NCBI RefSeq assembly: GCF_014859695.1
Contig: NZ_JACUTS010000018.1
Coordinates: 1-32,237 of the forward strand
DNA length: 32,237 bases
Direction of reading: 5' to 3'
Origin: Sulfurimonas sp.
GTDB taxonomy: Bacteria; Campylobacterota; Campylobacteria; Campylobacterales; Sulfurimonadaceae
Shown piece by piece: positions 1-6,707 of the stretch. The notes below the pieces were generated by a model, which ran no database searches, had not been told where the DNA came from, and saw nothing but the letters and a program-made list of their open reading frames with translations. Position numbers and translations under genes: made by a program. Positions within the stretch are counted from its first letter, which is position 1; every line of letters starts with the position of its first letter.

Positions 1-2
1 AG

Positions 3-8
3 TATAAT
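3..8 (+). promoter_or_regulatory. putative -10 box of the first gene
   Basis: A perfect TATAAT lies 29 bases before the ATG at 38. The -35 region would fall outside the window, so only the -10 match supports this. AT-rich DNA makes chance matches likely. Confidence 0.35.
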
Positions 9-37
9 ACATAAAAAAAATAAAGCAGCAGATAAAA

Positions 38-769
38 ATGAACTTTTACGCATGTATAATCGGCAGTGAGATACTAAACGGACGCAGAGAAGATAAACAT
101 TTTGAATTTTTAAAAAATGAACTTCAAAAGTATGGGCATGAGCTCTTCGCCTCTTTTATTATTAAAGATGATGAGAAGCTTATCAAAAATATATATAAGC
201 TTGTAAAAGAGGATGACAAAAGCGTAATGTTCTCTTTTGGCGGCATCGGCGCTACCCCTGATGATCTTACAAGGGCTATTGCGGCAGAAGTGTTTACTTC
301 CAAACCGATAAAGAGACATAAACAGTTTGAGAAGGACATAATAGAGAGGTTTGGCGATGAGGCATACCCTCACAGAGTTCATATGGCCGATCTGCCGCAA
401 AATGCAGACCTTCTGCAAAATCCCATCAATAATATGTCAGGTTTTTCTCTGCAGGATAGATTCTTTTTTACTCCGGGATTTCCGCAAATGTCACACCCTA
501 TGATCAGCTCTGTTATAGCGCGTCTATTTAGCACCTCTGTACAAAAATATAGAGTTACACTCCTCGCCAAAACAAGTGAAAACACGCTTATAGACCTTAT
601 GAAAAAGGTTCCCTCCGAGGTTGAATTCTCATCTCTGCCCATACTCAATGCAGAAGGCGCATCTGTCGAGATATCATTATGCGCTTCAGATAAAGTACTC
701 GTAGATAAGAACTTTAAACTATTTACGGATTTTCTGGAAAATTCAAACATAGCATATAATATAATTTAA
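38..769 (+). CDS. CinA N-terminal/MoaB-type (molybdopterin-binding fold) protein
   Basis: A 243-residue protein made of a single MoCF_biosynth/COG1058 domain, the fold shared by MoaB, MogA and the N-terminal half of CinA. It opens with IIGSEILNGR (residues 7-16), the usual start of the family, and carries the nucleotide-loop motif GGIGATPDDLT near residues 68-78, plus a later PGFPQM. The C-terminal deamidase (PncC) domain of full CinA is absent. Stand-alone versions exist, and their substrate is not certain; CinA-type domains act on pyridine nucleotide or nucleotide pyrophosphates. The ATG at 38 is the first in frame, and its ribosome site is weak (AGCAG). It is followed by a small membrane protein gene in the same direction. 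Confidence 0.8.
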   Translation: MNFYACIIGSEILNGRREDKHFEFLKNELQKYGHELFASFIIKDDEKLIKNIYKLVKEDDKSVMFSFGGIGATPDDLTRAIAAEVFTSKPIKRHKQFEKDIIERFGDEAYPHRVHMADLPQNADLLQNPINNMSGFSLQDRFFFTPGFPQMSHPMISSVIARLFSTSVQKYRVTLLAKTSENTLIDLMKKVPSEVEFSSLPILNAEGASVEISLCASDKVLVDKNFKLFTDFLENSNIAYNII

Positions 770-775
770 TATAAT
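770..775 (+). promoter_or_regulatory. putative -10 box for 826-1599
   Basis: TATAAT at 770-775, with a second copy at 755-760 inside the end of the preceding gene. It lies about 50 bases ahead of the small ORF at 826. No convincing -35 is visible. Confidence 0.35.
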
Positions 776-825
776 TGTTTTATTGCCGATCTTCCCTCAA
801 TAAGTAAAAATCAAGGGATATCGCT

Positions 826-951
826 ATGATAATTTGGTTATTGGCACTCTTATTGCTCTGTTTATCTACATATGTTGCTTATCGCCTGTTGTTTCTTGAT
901 AAAAAAGAGGAAATTAAAAGTGAAGAGCATCACTATACTTTCAAAATATAA
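826..951 (+). CDS. small single-pass membrane protein (41 aa)
   Basis: A short ORF that begins MIIWLLALLLLCLS and ends in a charged tail (DKKEEIKSEEHH), so one N-terminal transmembrane helix with a short soluble end. An AAGGGA ribosome site (813-818) sits 7 bases before the ATG, and the next gene starts only 9 bases after the stop, so it is probably translated as the first member of a two-gene unit with 961-1599. Its size and topology recall small cytochrome-oxidase assembly or accessory proteins, but I see no family motif and do not assign a function. Confidence 0.6.
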   Translation: MIIWLLALLLLCLSTYVAYRLLFLDKKEEIKSEEHHYTFKI

Positions 952-960
952 GAGGCACGA

Positions 961-1599
961 ATGGCTACTATGCGTAATAATCATGTCTTCAAAGGGCATA
1001 AAACACTTTTGGGTGCAAAGTATGTAACATACGGAGAACTCGAACTTCCACTTAGATACGATATCTTTTCTTTATCAAAAAATGGCTTTGACTGGGGTCA
1101 TTCGGGAAGTGCTGCACAACAACTCTCATTTTCAATACTTTATCAACTAGGCAACGAAGAGTTTGCAAGAGAAAATGCGTCCCTCTTTACAACAGATATT
1201 GTTTCAAAATTTAACAGTAGAGATTGGCTGATATCAGCCTCGGAAGTTTTAAAATGGATAGAAAAACATACCAAAGAAGATGATACTGGGAAGAAACAAG
1301 AAGAAGAGGAAAAAAAAGAAGCGCCTGTAAATACAACAATTGTAAAAACACAAAAAACCATCAAAAAACCTAAGCAAAAAAGCAATGTTGTCAAAGAGAT
1401 ATGCAACGAGCTGCAGATTACACAAAAAGAGCTTGCCAATATATTAGAAATTCCAGAGGGAACAGTAAGCAGCTGGGCTGTTAAAAACGAGATTCCGAGG
1501 CTTGGAAAAAAGGCTATAGAGTTTTATATACAGAGCAAAAAAAACGAGCAGATAGTCAAGAGCTACAAAAGTTTTGTAAAACTGCTTGACGTATCATAA
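961..1599 (+). CDS. DUF6166-domain protein with C-terminal HTH
   Basis: A 212-residue protein with two parts. Residues about 8-100 resemble DUF6166, with the characteristic GFDWGHSGSAAQQLSFSIL segment (family pattern: aromatic-W-G-x-x-G-S-x-x-x-Q-L-x-x-x-I-L). A lysine/glutamate-rich linker (about 103-140) leads to a C-terminal helix-turn-helix of XRE/CI type (about 143-190: NELQITQKELANILEIPEGTVSSW). The HTH suggests DNA binding; the role of DUF6166 is unknown. AAGAGG (950-955) is the ribosome site for the ATG. A hairpin at 1601-1623 ends the unit. Regulatory function is inferred from the HTH alone. Confidence 0.65.
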   Translation: MATMRNNHVFKGHKTLLGAKYVTYGELELPLRYDIFSLSKNGFDWGHSGSAAQQLSFSILYQLGNEEFARENASLFTTDIVSKFNSRDWLISASEVLKWIEKHTKEDDTGKKQEEEEKKEAPVNTTIVKTQKTIKKPKQKSNVVKEICNELQITQKELANILEIPEGTVSSWAVKNEIPRLGKKAIEFYIQSKKNEQIVKSYKSFVKLLDVS

Positions 1600-1600
1600 G

Positions 1601-1623
1601 GCTAAAAAAGAAGAGTTTTTAGC
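1601..1623. terminator. bidirectional hairpin between convergent genes
   Basis: GCTAAAAA (1601-1608) and TTTTTAGC (1616-1623) pair perfectly over 8 bp around a 7-base loop. It sits between the stop codons of two convergent genes (1599 and 1626). The stem is AT-rich and serves both directions through its own A and T runs. Confidence 0.5.
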
Positions 1624-1625
1624 GT

Positions 1626-2129
1626 TTATCTTGCATAATTTGTATTTTTTGGTGTGCTCTCATCGTATTGAAGAAGAAGCAAAATACTCTTCTTGTTTGT
1701 TTTTCTTGCAAAATCTGTCACGCTGATTCCTTTTAAATCAACAGCATTTTTATCTGCACCGTGCTCTAAAAGAAGTTTTGCAATCTCGAGACGTCCATAG
1801 CAAGCAGCTGCCATAAGAGGAGTAAATCTGCTTCTTCTGGTTGTGCTGTTGACATCGATACCTTGCGATATAAGATACTTTACCATTTCAATATTGTTAT
1901 AGGTAACAGCCATATCAAAAATGCTTACTCCCTCTTCATCAAAATCATATATATCTGCACCGCTCTCTACTAGAAGCAAGATGAGTTCAAAATCACACCC
2001 ATACCTTAACGAAGAAGCCAGAACAGACTCTCCCGTATCATTGGCTTCATTTACATCCGCACCATCTTTTATATACTTTTTTATACCGACAATATCATTG
2101 TTTTTTAAAAGTTCAATCCACTTGTTCAT
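1626..2129 (-). CDS. ankyrin-repeat protein
   Basis: A 167-residue protein built almost wholly of ankyrin repeats: four units with signatures such as GADVNEANDTGESVLASSLRYG, GADIYDFDEEGVSIFDMAVTYNN, GIDVN...FTPLMAAACYGRLEIAKLLLEHGADKNAVD and a last partial repeat. There is no signal peptide, so it is probably a cytoplasmic protein-protein interaction scaffold; its partner is unknown. The ATG at 2129 is chosen over an in-frame TTG at 2135; no strong ribosome site is visible for either. It is divergent from dapD and convergent with the DUF6166 gene. Confidence 0.8.
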   Translation of the reverse strand: MNKWIELLKNNDIVGIKKYIKDGADVNEANDTGESVLASSLRYGCDFELILLLVESGADIYDFDEEGVSIFDMAVTYNNIEMVKYLISQGIDVNSTTRRSRFTPLMAAACYGRLEIAKLLLEHGADKNAVDLKGISVTDFARKTNKKSILLLLQYDESTPKNTNYAR

Positions 2130-2148
2130 GTGCAAAGTATATACTAAA

Positions 2149-2175
2149 TTGCTATTAGTAATGTTTAAGTATAAT
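2149..2175 (+). promoter_or_regulatory. putative sigma-70 promoter of dapD
   Basis: TTGCTA (2149-2154) and TATAAT (2170-2175) with a 15-base spacer. The start would be near 2182, about 24 bases ahead of the dapD ATG. Confidence 0.5.
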
Positions 2176-2205
2176 TCTTTTTACAAATTATTTAAGCGAG
2201 TATTC

Positions 2206-3402
2206 ATGGAAATCATTCAAACTACAGATGCTTTTAAGGCACTTATTCAAAATATTAAATCAACAGTAAAGGGTTACAAAGACCCACTGGCATTTGGTAT
2301 ATGTAGAGTAGATATGGGGCAGCTAAATCTTACAAAATCACTTCAAGCTACCTACCCTGTAATAAATTGGGATGAAAACTTCGGGAGTGCAGCTATTTTT
2401 ATCAGAGCACTCACAGAGCAAGGCGTTGAGATAGATTTCAGTGAAAGTGAAGTCGTATGCAATATCAACGCTTCATTTTTAAAAAACTGCCTAAACGCTT
2501 TTACGCCTTATGCGGATGAAGCTTACGGTGATGCTCACAAAAATATTCAGGTTGTCTCGGCTCTATATAACCAAATAATGAACAGTGGCTCTTTGGAGGG
2601 TGAATTTAAAGTAACGTTTATTTTTGCGGATGAACCTCTTAAGAGTGTTGAAGCAACTTATTTGAAACTATATGCTCTATCTCAAGCGAAAGTTGAACTA
2701 AGAAGTATTAATCTTAACGGTGCGTTTGGGGCACTTCCAAATGTCGCTTGGTCAAATGGACAGCCTATTGAGCTAGATTATCTTCGTGAATTTGAGATTG
2801 AATTAAAACTATCAAACGAATACCCTCATATTGACTTTATAGACAAATTTCCAAGATTCTTACAGCACATTATTCCCGCCGACAATACAAGAATTTTAGA
2901 TACTTCCAAAGTAAGGTTCGGTGCGCAATTAGCAGCCGGAACTACTGTAATGCCGGGAGCATCATACATAAACTTCAATGCTGGAACGACGGGTCCTGTA
3001 ATGGTTGAGGGAAGAATCTCAAGCTCTGCTATTGTCGGAGCAGGAAGCGATGTCGGAGGAGGAGCGTCAATCCTTGGTGTTCTTAGCGGAACAGACGGCA
3101 ACCCGATATCAATCGGCAAAAATACGCTCCTGGGAGCAAACTCTACATGTGGCATTCCACTTGGCGATGGCTGTATTATCGACGGCGGATTAGCTATCTT
3201 TGCCGGAACTAAATTTCATATAAATGATGAAGAGATAAAAGAGCTTCAAGAGGTTAATCCAGGTGCAGAGTTTTCAAACATCATGAAAGGCTCTGAATTT
3301 GCCGGGCTAAATGGCACTCATTTCAGACAAAATTCTCTAAACGGTCAGTATATTGTTCAAAGAAGCACTAGAGAGATTAAATTAAATGCCCAACTACACT
3401 AA
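2206..3402 (+). CDS. dapD: 2,3,4,5-tetrahydropyridine-2,6-dicarboxylate N-succinyltransferase
   Basis: A 398-residue cytoplasmic enzyme that succinylates tetrahydrodipicolinate in the diaminopimelate/lysine pathway. The N-terminal half is the extra domain of the long DapD class found in Campylobacterota. The second half shows left-handed beta-helix hexapeptide repeats (VMVEGRISSSAIVGAGSDVG, ASILGVLSGTDGNPISIGKN, LLGANSTCGIPLGDGCIIDGG), with the conserved GANS and GDGC segments. The reading frame stays open far upstream, to 1921, but that part is antisense to the ankyrin gene. The ATG at 2206 has AAGCGAG before it and a promoter at the right distance, and begins MEIIQTTDAF, so I take it as the start. 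Confidence 0.9.
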   Translation: MEIIQTTDAFKALIQNIKSTVKGYKDPLAFGICRVDMGQLNLTKSLQATYPVINWDENFGSAAIFIRALTEQGVEIDFSESEVVCNINASFLKNCLNAFTPYADEAYGDAHKNIQVVSALYNQIMNSGSLEGEFKVTFIFADEPLKSVEATYLKLYALSQAKVELRSINLNGAFGALPNVAWSNGQPIELDYLREFEIELKLSNEYPHIDFIDKFPRFLQHIIPADNTRILDTSKVRFGAQLAAGTTVMPGASYINFNAGTTGPVMVEGRISSSAIVGAGSDVGGGASILGVLSGTDGNPISIGKNTLLGANSTCGIPLGDGCIIDGGLAIFAGTKFHINDEEIKELQEVNPGAEFSNIMKGSEFAGLNGTHFRQNSLNGQYIVQRSTREIKLNAQLH

Positions 3403-3479
3403 TATTTAATTTTTTAAAGTAATTATTATTTCAGCTCTTTAAGACTAAAATATATAAGACTAGGCAGAAGGGACTTATT

Positions 3480-3785
3480 ATGAATGTTTCTAACAATATA
3501 TCATCCTTGCAGGCTCATCAGACAATGATGAACAGTAGCGCAAACAATGTCGCGAATGTAAACAGTGACAGATATGTGCCAACGGATGTTAGAATTCAAA
3601 GTAGTGAGAATTCCGTTACGCCAAACGTACGCAAAGCTGATGATAACGGTTCTCTTGGCAGCCAGAGTGAGCTCTCAAAAGAGATTACAGACCAGATAAT
3701 AGTTCAAAACGCAACAGCGGTGAATGTGACCGCCATAAAAACACAAGATGATATACTGGGGTCACTGCTAGACATAAAAGCCTAA
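3480..3785 (+). CDS. short flagellar basal-body rod-like protein
   Basis: A 101-residue protein with both ends typical of the axial rod/hook family. The N terminus has the rod motif (SSANNVANVNSDRYVPTDV, like the S-x-N-N-I-A-N-x-N-T box of FlgB/C/F/G). The C terminus has the partner heptad helix (ITDQIIVQNATAVNVTAIKTQDDILGSLLDIKA, like the FlgC ending). The middle domain is almost absent, so it is shorter than FlgC (about 160 residues). It could be a rod accessory protein or a reduced FlgC paralogue. A strong AGAAGGGA ribosome site (3466-3473) precedes the ATG. It follows dapD after 77 bases that hold only a weak TATAAG. Confidence 0.7.
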   Translation: MNVSNNISSLQAHQTMMNSSANNVANVNSDRYVPTDVRIQSSENSVTPNVRKADDNGSLGSQSELSKEITDQIIVQNATAVNVTAIKTQDDILGSLLDIKA

Positions 3786-3799
3786 CAGAAACTACAAAA

Positions 3800-5206
3800 T
3801 CATTTTGTCAAGATATTCATACTTGTCAGATTTTTAAGTATCTCAGCCTCTTCATCATAGTTTTCTTGGTGTTTCCCAAGTTTTAAAGAGCTAAAAATCG
3901 GCTTTCCAATTATAACCCTGCCCTCATCTTTCTCATTTTTCGTCTTGATGCCCCATGTATTATGAAATACTACTATTTCGTCGTTGTAGGTGCCTACATA
4001 AAGAACAACGTGTCCCCTTTTGTACAGAAGTGTCTCAAAAGGTATAGCCCTCTCTTTTATGGTCTCTATCTTCTCACTATCCGATAAATTTTCAAGAGAT
4101 ACTGTCTCGCCTATTTTACTCTGCTGATAGGAGTTTCTAGGAAGCCATATACCAAATGGAGCGAACATATCTCTAAGCATTGATGAACAATCTCTCTGCT
4201 CATACATCCCGCCCCATCCATAGTTTGTTTTTGAAACCTCTTTTATTATAGATACAAGACTATTTTTACTAAGTGAGAGCACATCTTTTGTCGCTATATC
4301 TTTGTATATTTTTGATTTTAAAAAGAGCGGTTTTGAATTTTTAAATGATGAGACACTAAGTATAGTGTAGGTATCTTTTTCTTCAGATATTAAGGGGAAA
4401 ATCATACCGACCTTTGATTTAAATAAAAAATTTCCTTGAGTATCGTATATCGGGCTATCTTCAATGGTAATAGCCACTTTTTGCGCCTTTTGTAACTCAT
4501 CTATATGTTCATCTTTTAAAACTACAAACTCATTAGATTTTAACCACCCGGAAGCATATCCCGTAAATACAAATGCCCACTCTCTATCTTTTGAATAGTG
4601 CGATACAAAAAGTGGCTCGTTTGCATGGATTGAGCTGTTTTGAAGATAATCAAACGGAAAACCTTCCCCTGCTAAGCTTGGGTCTTTTAAAAGCGGTCTT
4701 ACGGTTGGGAAAGCTCTCATATTACTATGTTTTAGCGCCACAGCTTTTTTATTAACCGTTCCGTATGCTTTAAAGTTTGCATCTTCAAGCATATTTTGAA
4801 AAAAACTCTCCTCTATAGGCTGCAGATTCTCACCATAACTTTTATTGAATCTAAATGACGCAAAAGGCCACATTACAGATTTTAGGTCCTCCTGCGGCTT
4901 CTCTATATTCCATATACTAAAATAGTTTTTCTCATACTCTTTTTGAATCTCATAAAGGGTTTTGTTGTTATCTATACTCTCTACATAGTAGCTTACATCT
5001 TGAGGTATATTAAGCAGGTCATATATCTGCACATCTTTAATCTCTATCTTACTTACATCTTTTTTTAACTCTTGTGAATATGCAATATTTTCTTCAACTT
5101 CTTCAACTGCAACATCTTTTACGATAGTACCGCTTTTTGATACAGGCTCTTTTGGTGCACAACCTACAAATATAATTATAGATAAAAGTAAAAAAATATA
5201 TCTCAA
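3800..5206 (-). CDS. SH3-domain NlpC/P60 lipoprotein (cell-wall peptidase)
   Basis: A 468-residue putative lipoprotein. Lipobox FVGC gives a lipidated Cys16. The order matches the N_NLPC_P60 / SH3 / SH3 / NlpC-P60 family: an N-terminal all-alpha part (about 50-150), two SH3-like parts (about 150-300) and a C-terminal papain-like peptidase. Catalytic candidates are Cys340 in YEQRDCSSMLRDMF, His399 in KRGHVVLYVG and His415 in VFHNTWG. It is expected to cut stem peptides in periplasmic peptidoglycan. It lies 12 bases downstream of the S24 repressor gene, with AAAAAGG before its ATG, so it is probably cotranscribed with the repressor. It is convergent with the rod-like gene at 3480. Confidence 0.85.
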   Translation of the reverse strand: MRYIFLLLSIIIFVGCAPKEPVSKSGTIVKDVAVEEVEENIAYSQELKKDVSKIEIKDVQIYDLLNIPQDVSYYVESIDNNKTLYEIQKEYEKNYFSIWNIEKPQEDLKSVMWPFASFRFNKSYGENLQPIEESFFQNMLEDANFKAYGTVNKKAVALKHSNMRAFPTVRPLLKDPSLAGEGFPFDYLQNSSIHANEPLFVSHYSKDREWAFVFTGYASGWLKSNEFVVLKDEHIDELQKAQKVAITIEDSPIYDTQGNFLFKSKVGMIFPLISEEKDTYTILSVSSFKNSKPLFLKSKIYKDIATKDVLSLSKNSLVSIIKEVSKTNYGWGGMYEQRDCSSMLRDMFAPFGIWLPRNSYQQSKIGETVSLENLSDSEKIETIKERAIPFETLLYKRGHVVLYVGTYNDEIVVFHNTWGIKTKNEKDEGRVIIGKPIFSSLKLGKHQENYDEEAEILKNLTSMNILTK

Positions 5207-5218
5207 AACAAAACCTTT

Positions 5219-5878
5219 TTAATCAACACTTCCAAATCTGCTTACAACTCTTCCAATTACCTCTATCTCCGATGGATCAAGGGTCTGTGTCGAGTAGACT
5301 TGATTGTCGGACATTATATCTATTTTCCCGTCAATTCTCTTCTGGATTCTCTTTATAAACAGCCCTCCATCGGTTCTTATTGTAAAAACACCGCCTCTTT
5401 GAAGATCTGTCTTGCTTCTGTTTATAAACACTATGTCGCTGTAGCTGAAAGTCGGCTCCATGGAGTCTCCTGATACGTTTATTGCTTCAATGTGCTTCAA
5501 CTCCCTCTCTCCTCCAAACATCACAACAAATTCCGGAGGAATCTCTATACCCTGGACCTCTTCCTCCCCAGGATCTGCCCCACCGCCCGCAGATGCGTTA
5601 ACGCCGCCAAAGTACTTGACCATAAAAAATCTATTTGTCGCCTCTACCAGGCTCTCAGGCGATTGTCCATAGAGCAGCCAATTTATAGATATAGACTTTG
5701 TTGCACAAAAATCTAAAAGTTCACCAAATGGGATTTTATTTCTTTTTTTCATCGTCGCAAAATTCATTTGAGAGATTCCAAGTATATCTGCTACATCTTT
5801 GTCATATATTTTTCTACCGTTAAACTCTGTAGAGAATATGCTTTTAATCTCTTCTACAATCTCAAGAAAATTTTTCAT
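5219..5878 (-). CDS. S24/LexA-CI type self-cleaving repressor
   Basis: A 219-residue regulator. The N-terminal region (about 1-75) is a CI/XRE-like HTH (YDKDVADILGISQMNFATMKKR). The C-terminal S24 peptidase domain has the Ser-Lys dyad: Ser139 in SGDSMEPTF and Lys176 in GGLFIKRIQKR. A likely cleavage bond is Ala97-Gly98 in NASAGGGADP. Proteins of this type repress until RecA* or another signal triggers autocleavage. The start has AAGGAAAG before the ATG and a consensus promoter upstream. It is followed by the NlpC/P60 lipoprotein and faces a divergent micropeptide gene across a palindrome. No phage structural genes surround it, so it may be a domesticated regulator. Confidence 0.85.
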   Translation of the reverse strand: MKNFLEIVEEIKSIFSTEFNGRKIYDKDVADILGISQMNFATMKKRNKIPFGELLDFCATKSISINWLLYGQSPESLVEATNRFFMVKYFGGVNASAGGGADPGEEEVQGIEIPPEFVVMFGGERELKHIEAINVSGDSMEPTFSYSDIVFINRSKTDLQRGGVFTIRTDGGLFIKRIQKRIDGKIDIMSDNQVYSTQTLDPSEIEVIGRVVSRFGSVD

Positions 5879-5907
5879 GTTCTTTCCTTTTTGCCAAATA
5901 TTTAAAC

Positions 5908-5936
5908 ATTATATTTGATTTTTGCAATTTAGTCAA
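5908..5936 (-). promoter_or_regulatory. consensus sigma-70 promoter of the S24 repressor
   Basis: On the minus strand, TTGACT (5931-5936) and TATAAT (5908-5913) are separated by exactly 17 bases. This is the best -35/-10 pair in the window. Confidence 0.75.
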
Positions 5937-5957
5937 AGATTATATGACAAAATGCAA
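5922..5957. promoter_or_regulatory. candidate operator palindrome between divergent genes
   Basis: Interrupted inverted repeat TTGCA-N5-GTCA-N9-TGAC-N4-TGCAA. The left half is 5922-5935 and the right half 5945-5957; they differ by one inserted base. The left GTCA lies inside the repressor's -35 box and the right TGAC inside the ATGACA that could be the -35 of the gene at 6017. The outer TTGCA/TGCAA parts are not needed for a promoter, which suggests a protein site, most simply for the S24 repressor itself. Binding is inferred. Confidence 0.5.
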
Positions 5958-6016
5958 TATTTTTTAGATAAAAATAAAATAATGTGTACTATTTGTAAAA
6001 ATCAAAAGGATTTAGT

Positions 6017-6100
6017 ATGACAATCGTAGTAAAAAATGCACAAAGCTTATTTGAGAAATTTGAAGAAAAGCTAGAGAGATGGGCTGAAAAAATTTTCTAG
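6017..6100 (+). CDS. 27-residue amphipathic micropeptide
   Basis: A short ORF starting MTIVVKNAQSLFEKFEEKL and ending RWAEKIF. It has an AAAGGA ribosome site (6004-6009) 7 bases before the ATG, and is divergent from the S24 repressor with a possible -35 (ATGACA, 5944-5949) under the operator palindrome and an AT-rich -10 near 5967-5972. The peptide would form one highly charged amphipathic helix with aromatic residues at regular spacing. Its stop overlaps the stop of the convergent small membrane gene (shared CTAG, 6097-6100). I know no family for it. A toxin-like, membrane-surface or regulatory peptide are all possible, and it could also be non-coding. Confidence 0.45.
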   Translation: MTIVVKNAQSLFEKFEEKLERWAEKIF

Positions 6101-6237
6101 AGACTCTCTTCTTTCTCTTTTTGCCTTTTTTCGTCAGCTTCTCTCTGTTTGGATTTGTTTTTATGGTAGCCGCCAAAGATAAAAACCATAAATAGTATGA
6201 AGAGAATAGCCATAACTATATCCATAAACTCTTTCAC
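6097..6237 (-). CDS. small membrane protein (46 aa), end of the leu-purU operon
   Basis: GTG start at 6237 overlaps the trmL stop as GTGA, and AAGGAGA lies just upstream inside trmL, so translation is clearly coupled. The product begins MKEFMDIVMAILFILFMVFIFGG, giving one transmembrane helix, and then has a highly charged K/E/Q/R tail of about 22 residues that should be helical. The frame, ribosome site and overlap make it convincing despite its size. No motif identifies a function. Confidence 0.7.
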   Translation of the reverse strand: MKEFMDIVMAILFILFMVFIFGGYHKNKSKQREADEKRQKEKEESL

Positions 6238-6707
6238 GTGTTCTCCTTGAAAGTTGTGTAGTTTTGTCTTATTGCTTCATAGAGTACTATTCCCGTACTT
6301 ATCGCCAAATTTAGACTCCTGCCCTCTTTGGTCATGGGTATCGTTATATTTTGCTCTTTATAAGCGTTTAAAATATCTTCTGGTATTCCTGCAGTTTCGC
6401 TTCCAAAAAATATATAGTCACCATCTTTAAATAGCGCTTCAAAGTATGGTTTATCTGTTTTTGTGGTGGCAAAATAGGCATTGCTCTTTATCTCGTTGTT
6501 TTGAAAAAAATCCTCTATGCTTTCCCAGACATGCAGATCCAGTTTATGCCAATAGTCAAGTCCTGCTCGTCTTACGGCTTTTTCATCTATATCAAATGCA
6601 ATGGGCTTGATTATATGCAAAGATGCTCCTGCATTTACACACAGACGACCTATTGCACCAGTATTGTTGGGTATTTGCGGGTTTACAAGAACAATGTTAA
6701 ACAACAC
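6234..6707 (-). CDS. trmL: tRNA (cytidine(34)-2'-O)-methyltransferase
   Basis: A 157-residue SPOUT-class enzyme, the usual TrmL/YibK length. It shows motif 1 NPQIPNNTGAIGRLC (residues 9-23), motif 2 IFFGSETAGIP and motif 3 IPMTKEGRSLNLAISTGIVLYE, which form the trefoil knot that binds S-adenosylmethionine. TrmL methylates the 2'-O of the wobble base in leucine tRNAs (E. coli knowledge). The start is a GTG at 6707 that shares one base with the purU stop (TAGTG), preceded by AGGGA. It lies inside the leuD-to-small-membrane-protein operon. Confidence 0.9.
   Translation of the reverse strand: MLFNIVLVNPQIPNNTGAIGRLCVNAGASLHIIKPIAFDIDEKAVRRAGLDYWHKLDLHVWESIEDFFQNNEIKSNAYFATTKTDKPYFEALFKDGDYIFFGSETAGIPEDILNAYKEQNITIPMTKEGRSLNLAISTGIVLYEAIRQNYTTFKENT

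Noticed and set aside
1921..2205. Open frame upstream of dapD adding about 95 residues
   Set aside because: It is antisense to the ankyrin gene and lies upstream of the dapD promoter and ribosome site.
3005..3193. Plus-strand open frame inside dapD
   Set aside because: Shadow frame of a well-supported gene with no ribosome site or motif.
5219..5878. Prophage marked by the CI-like repressor
   Set aside because: No integrase, capsid, tail or attachment sites are nearby; the neighbours are chromosomal genes.
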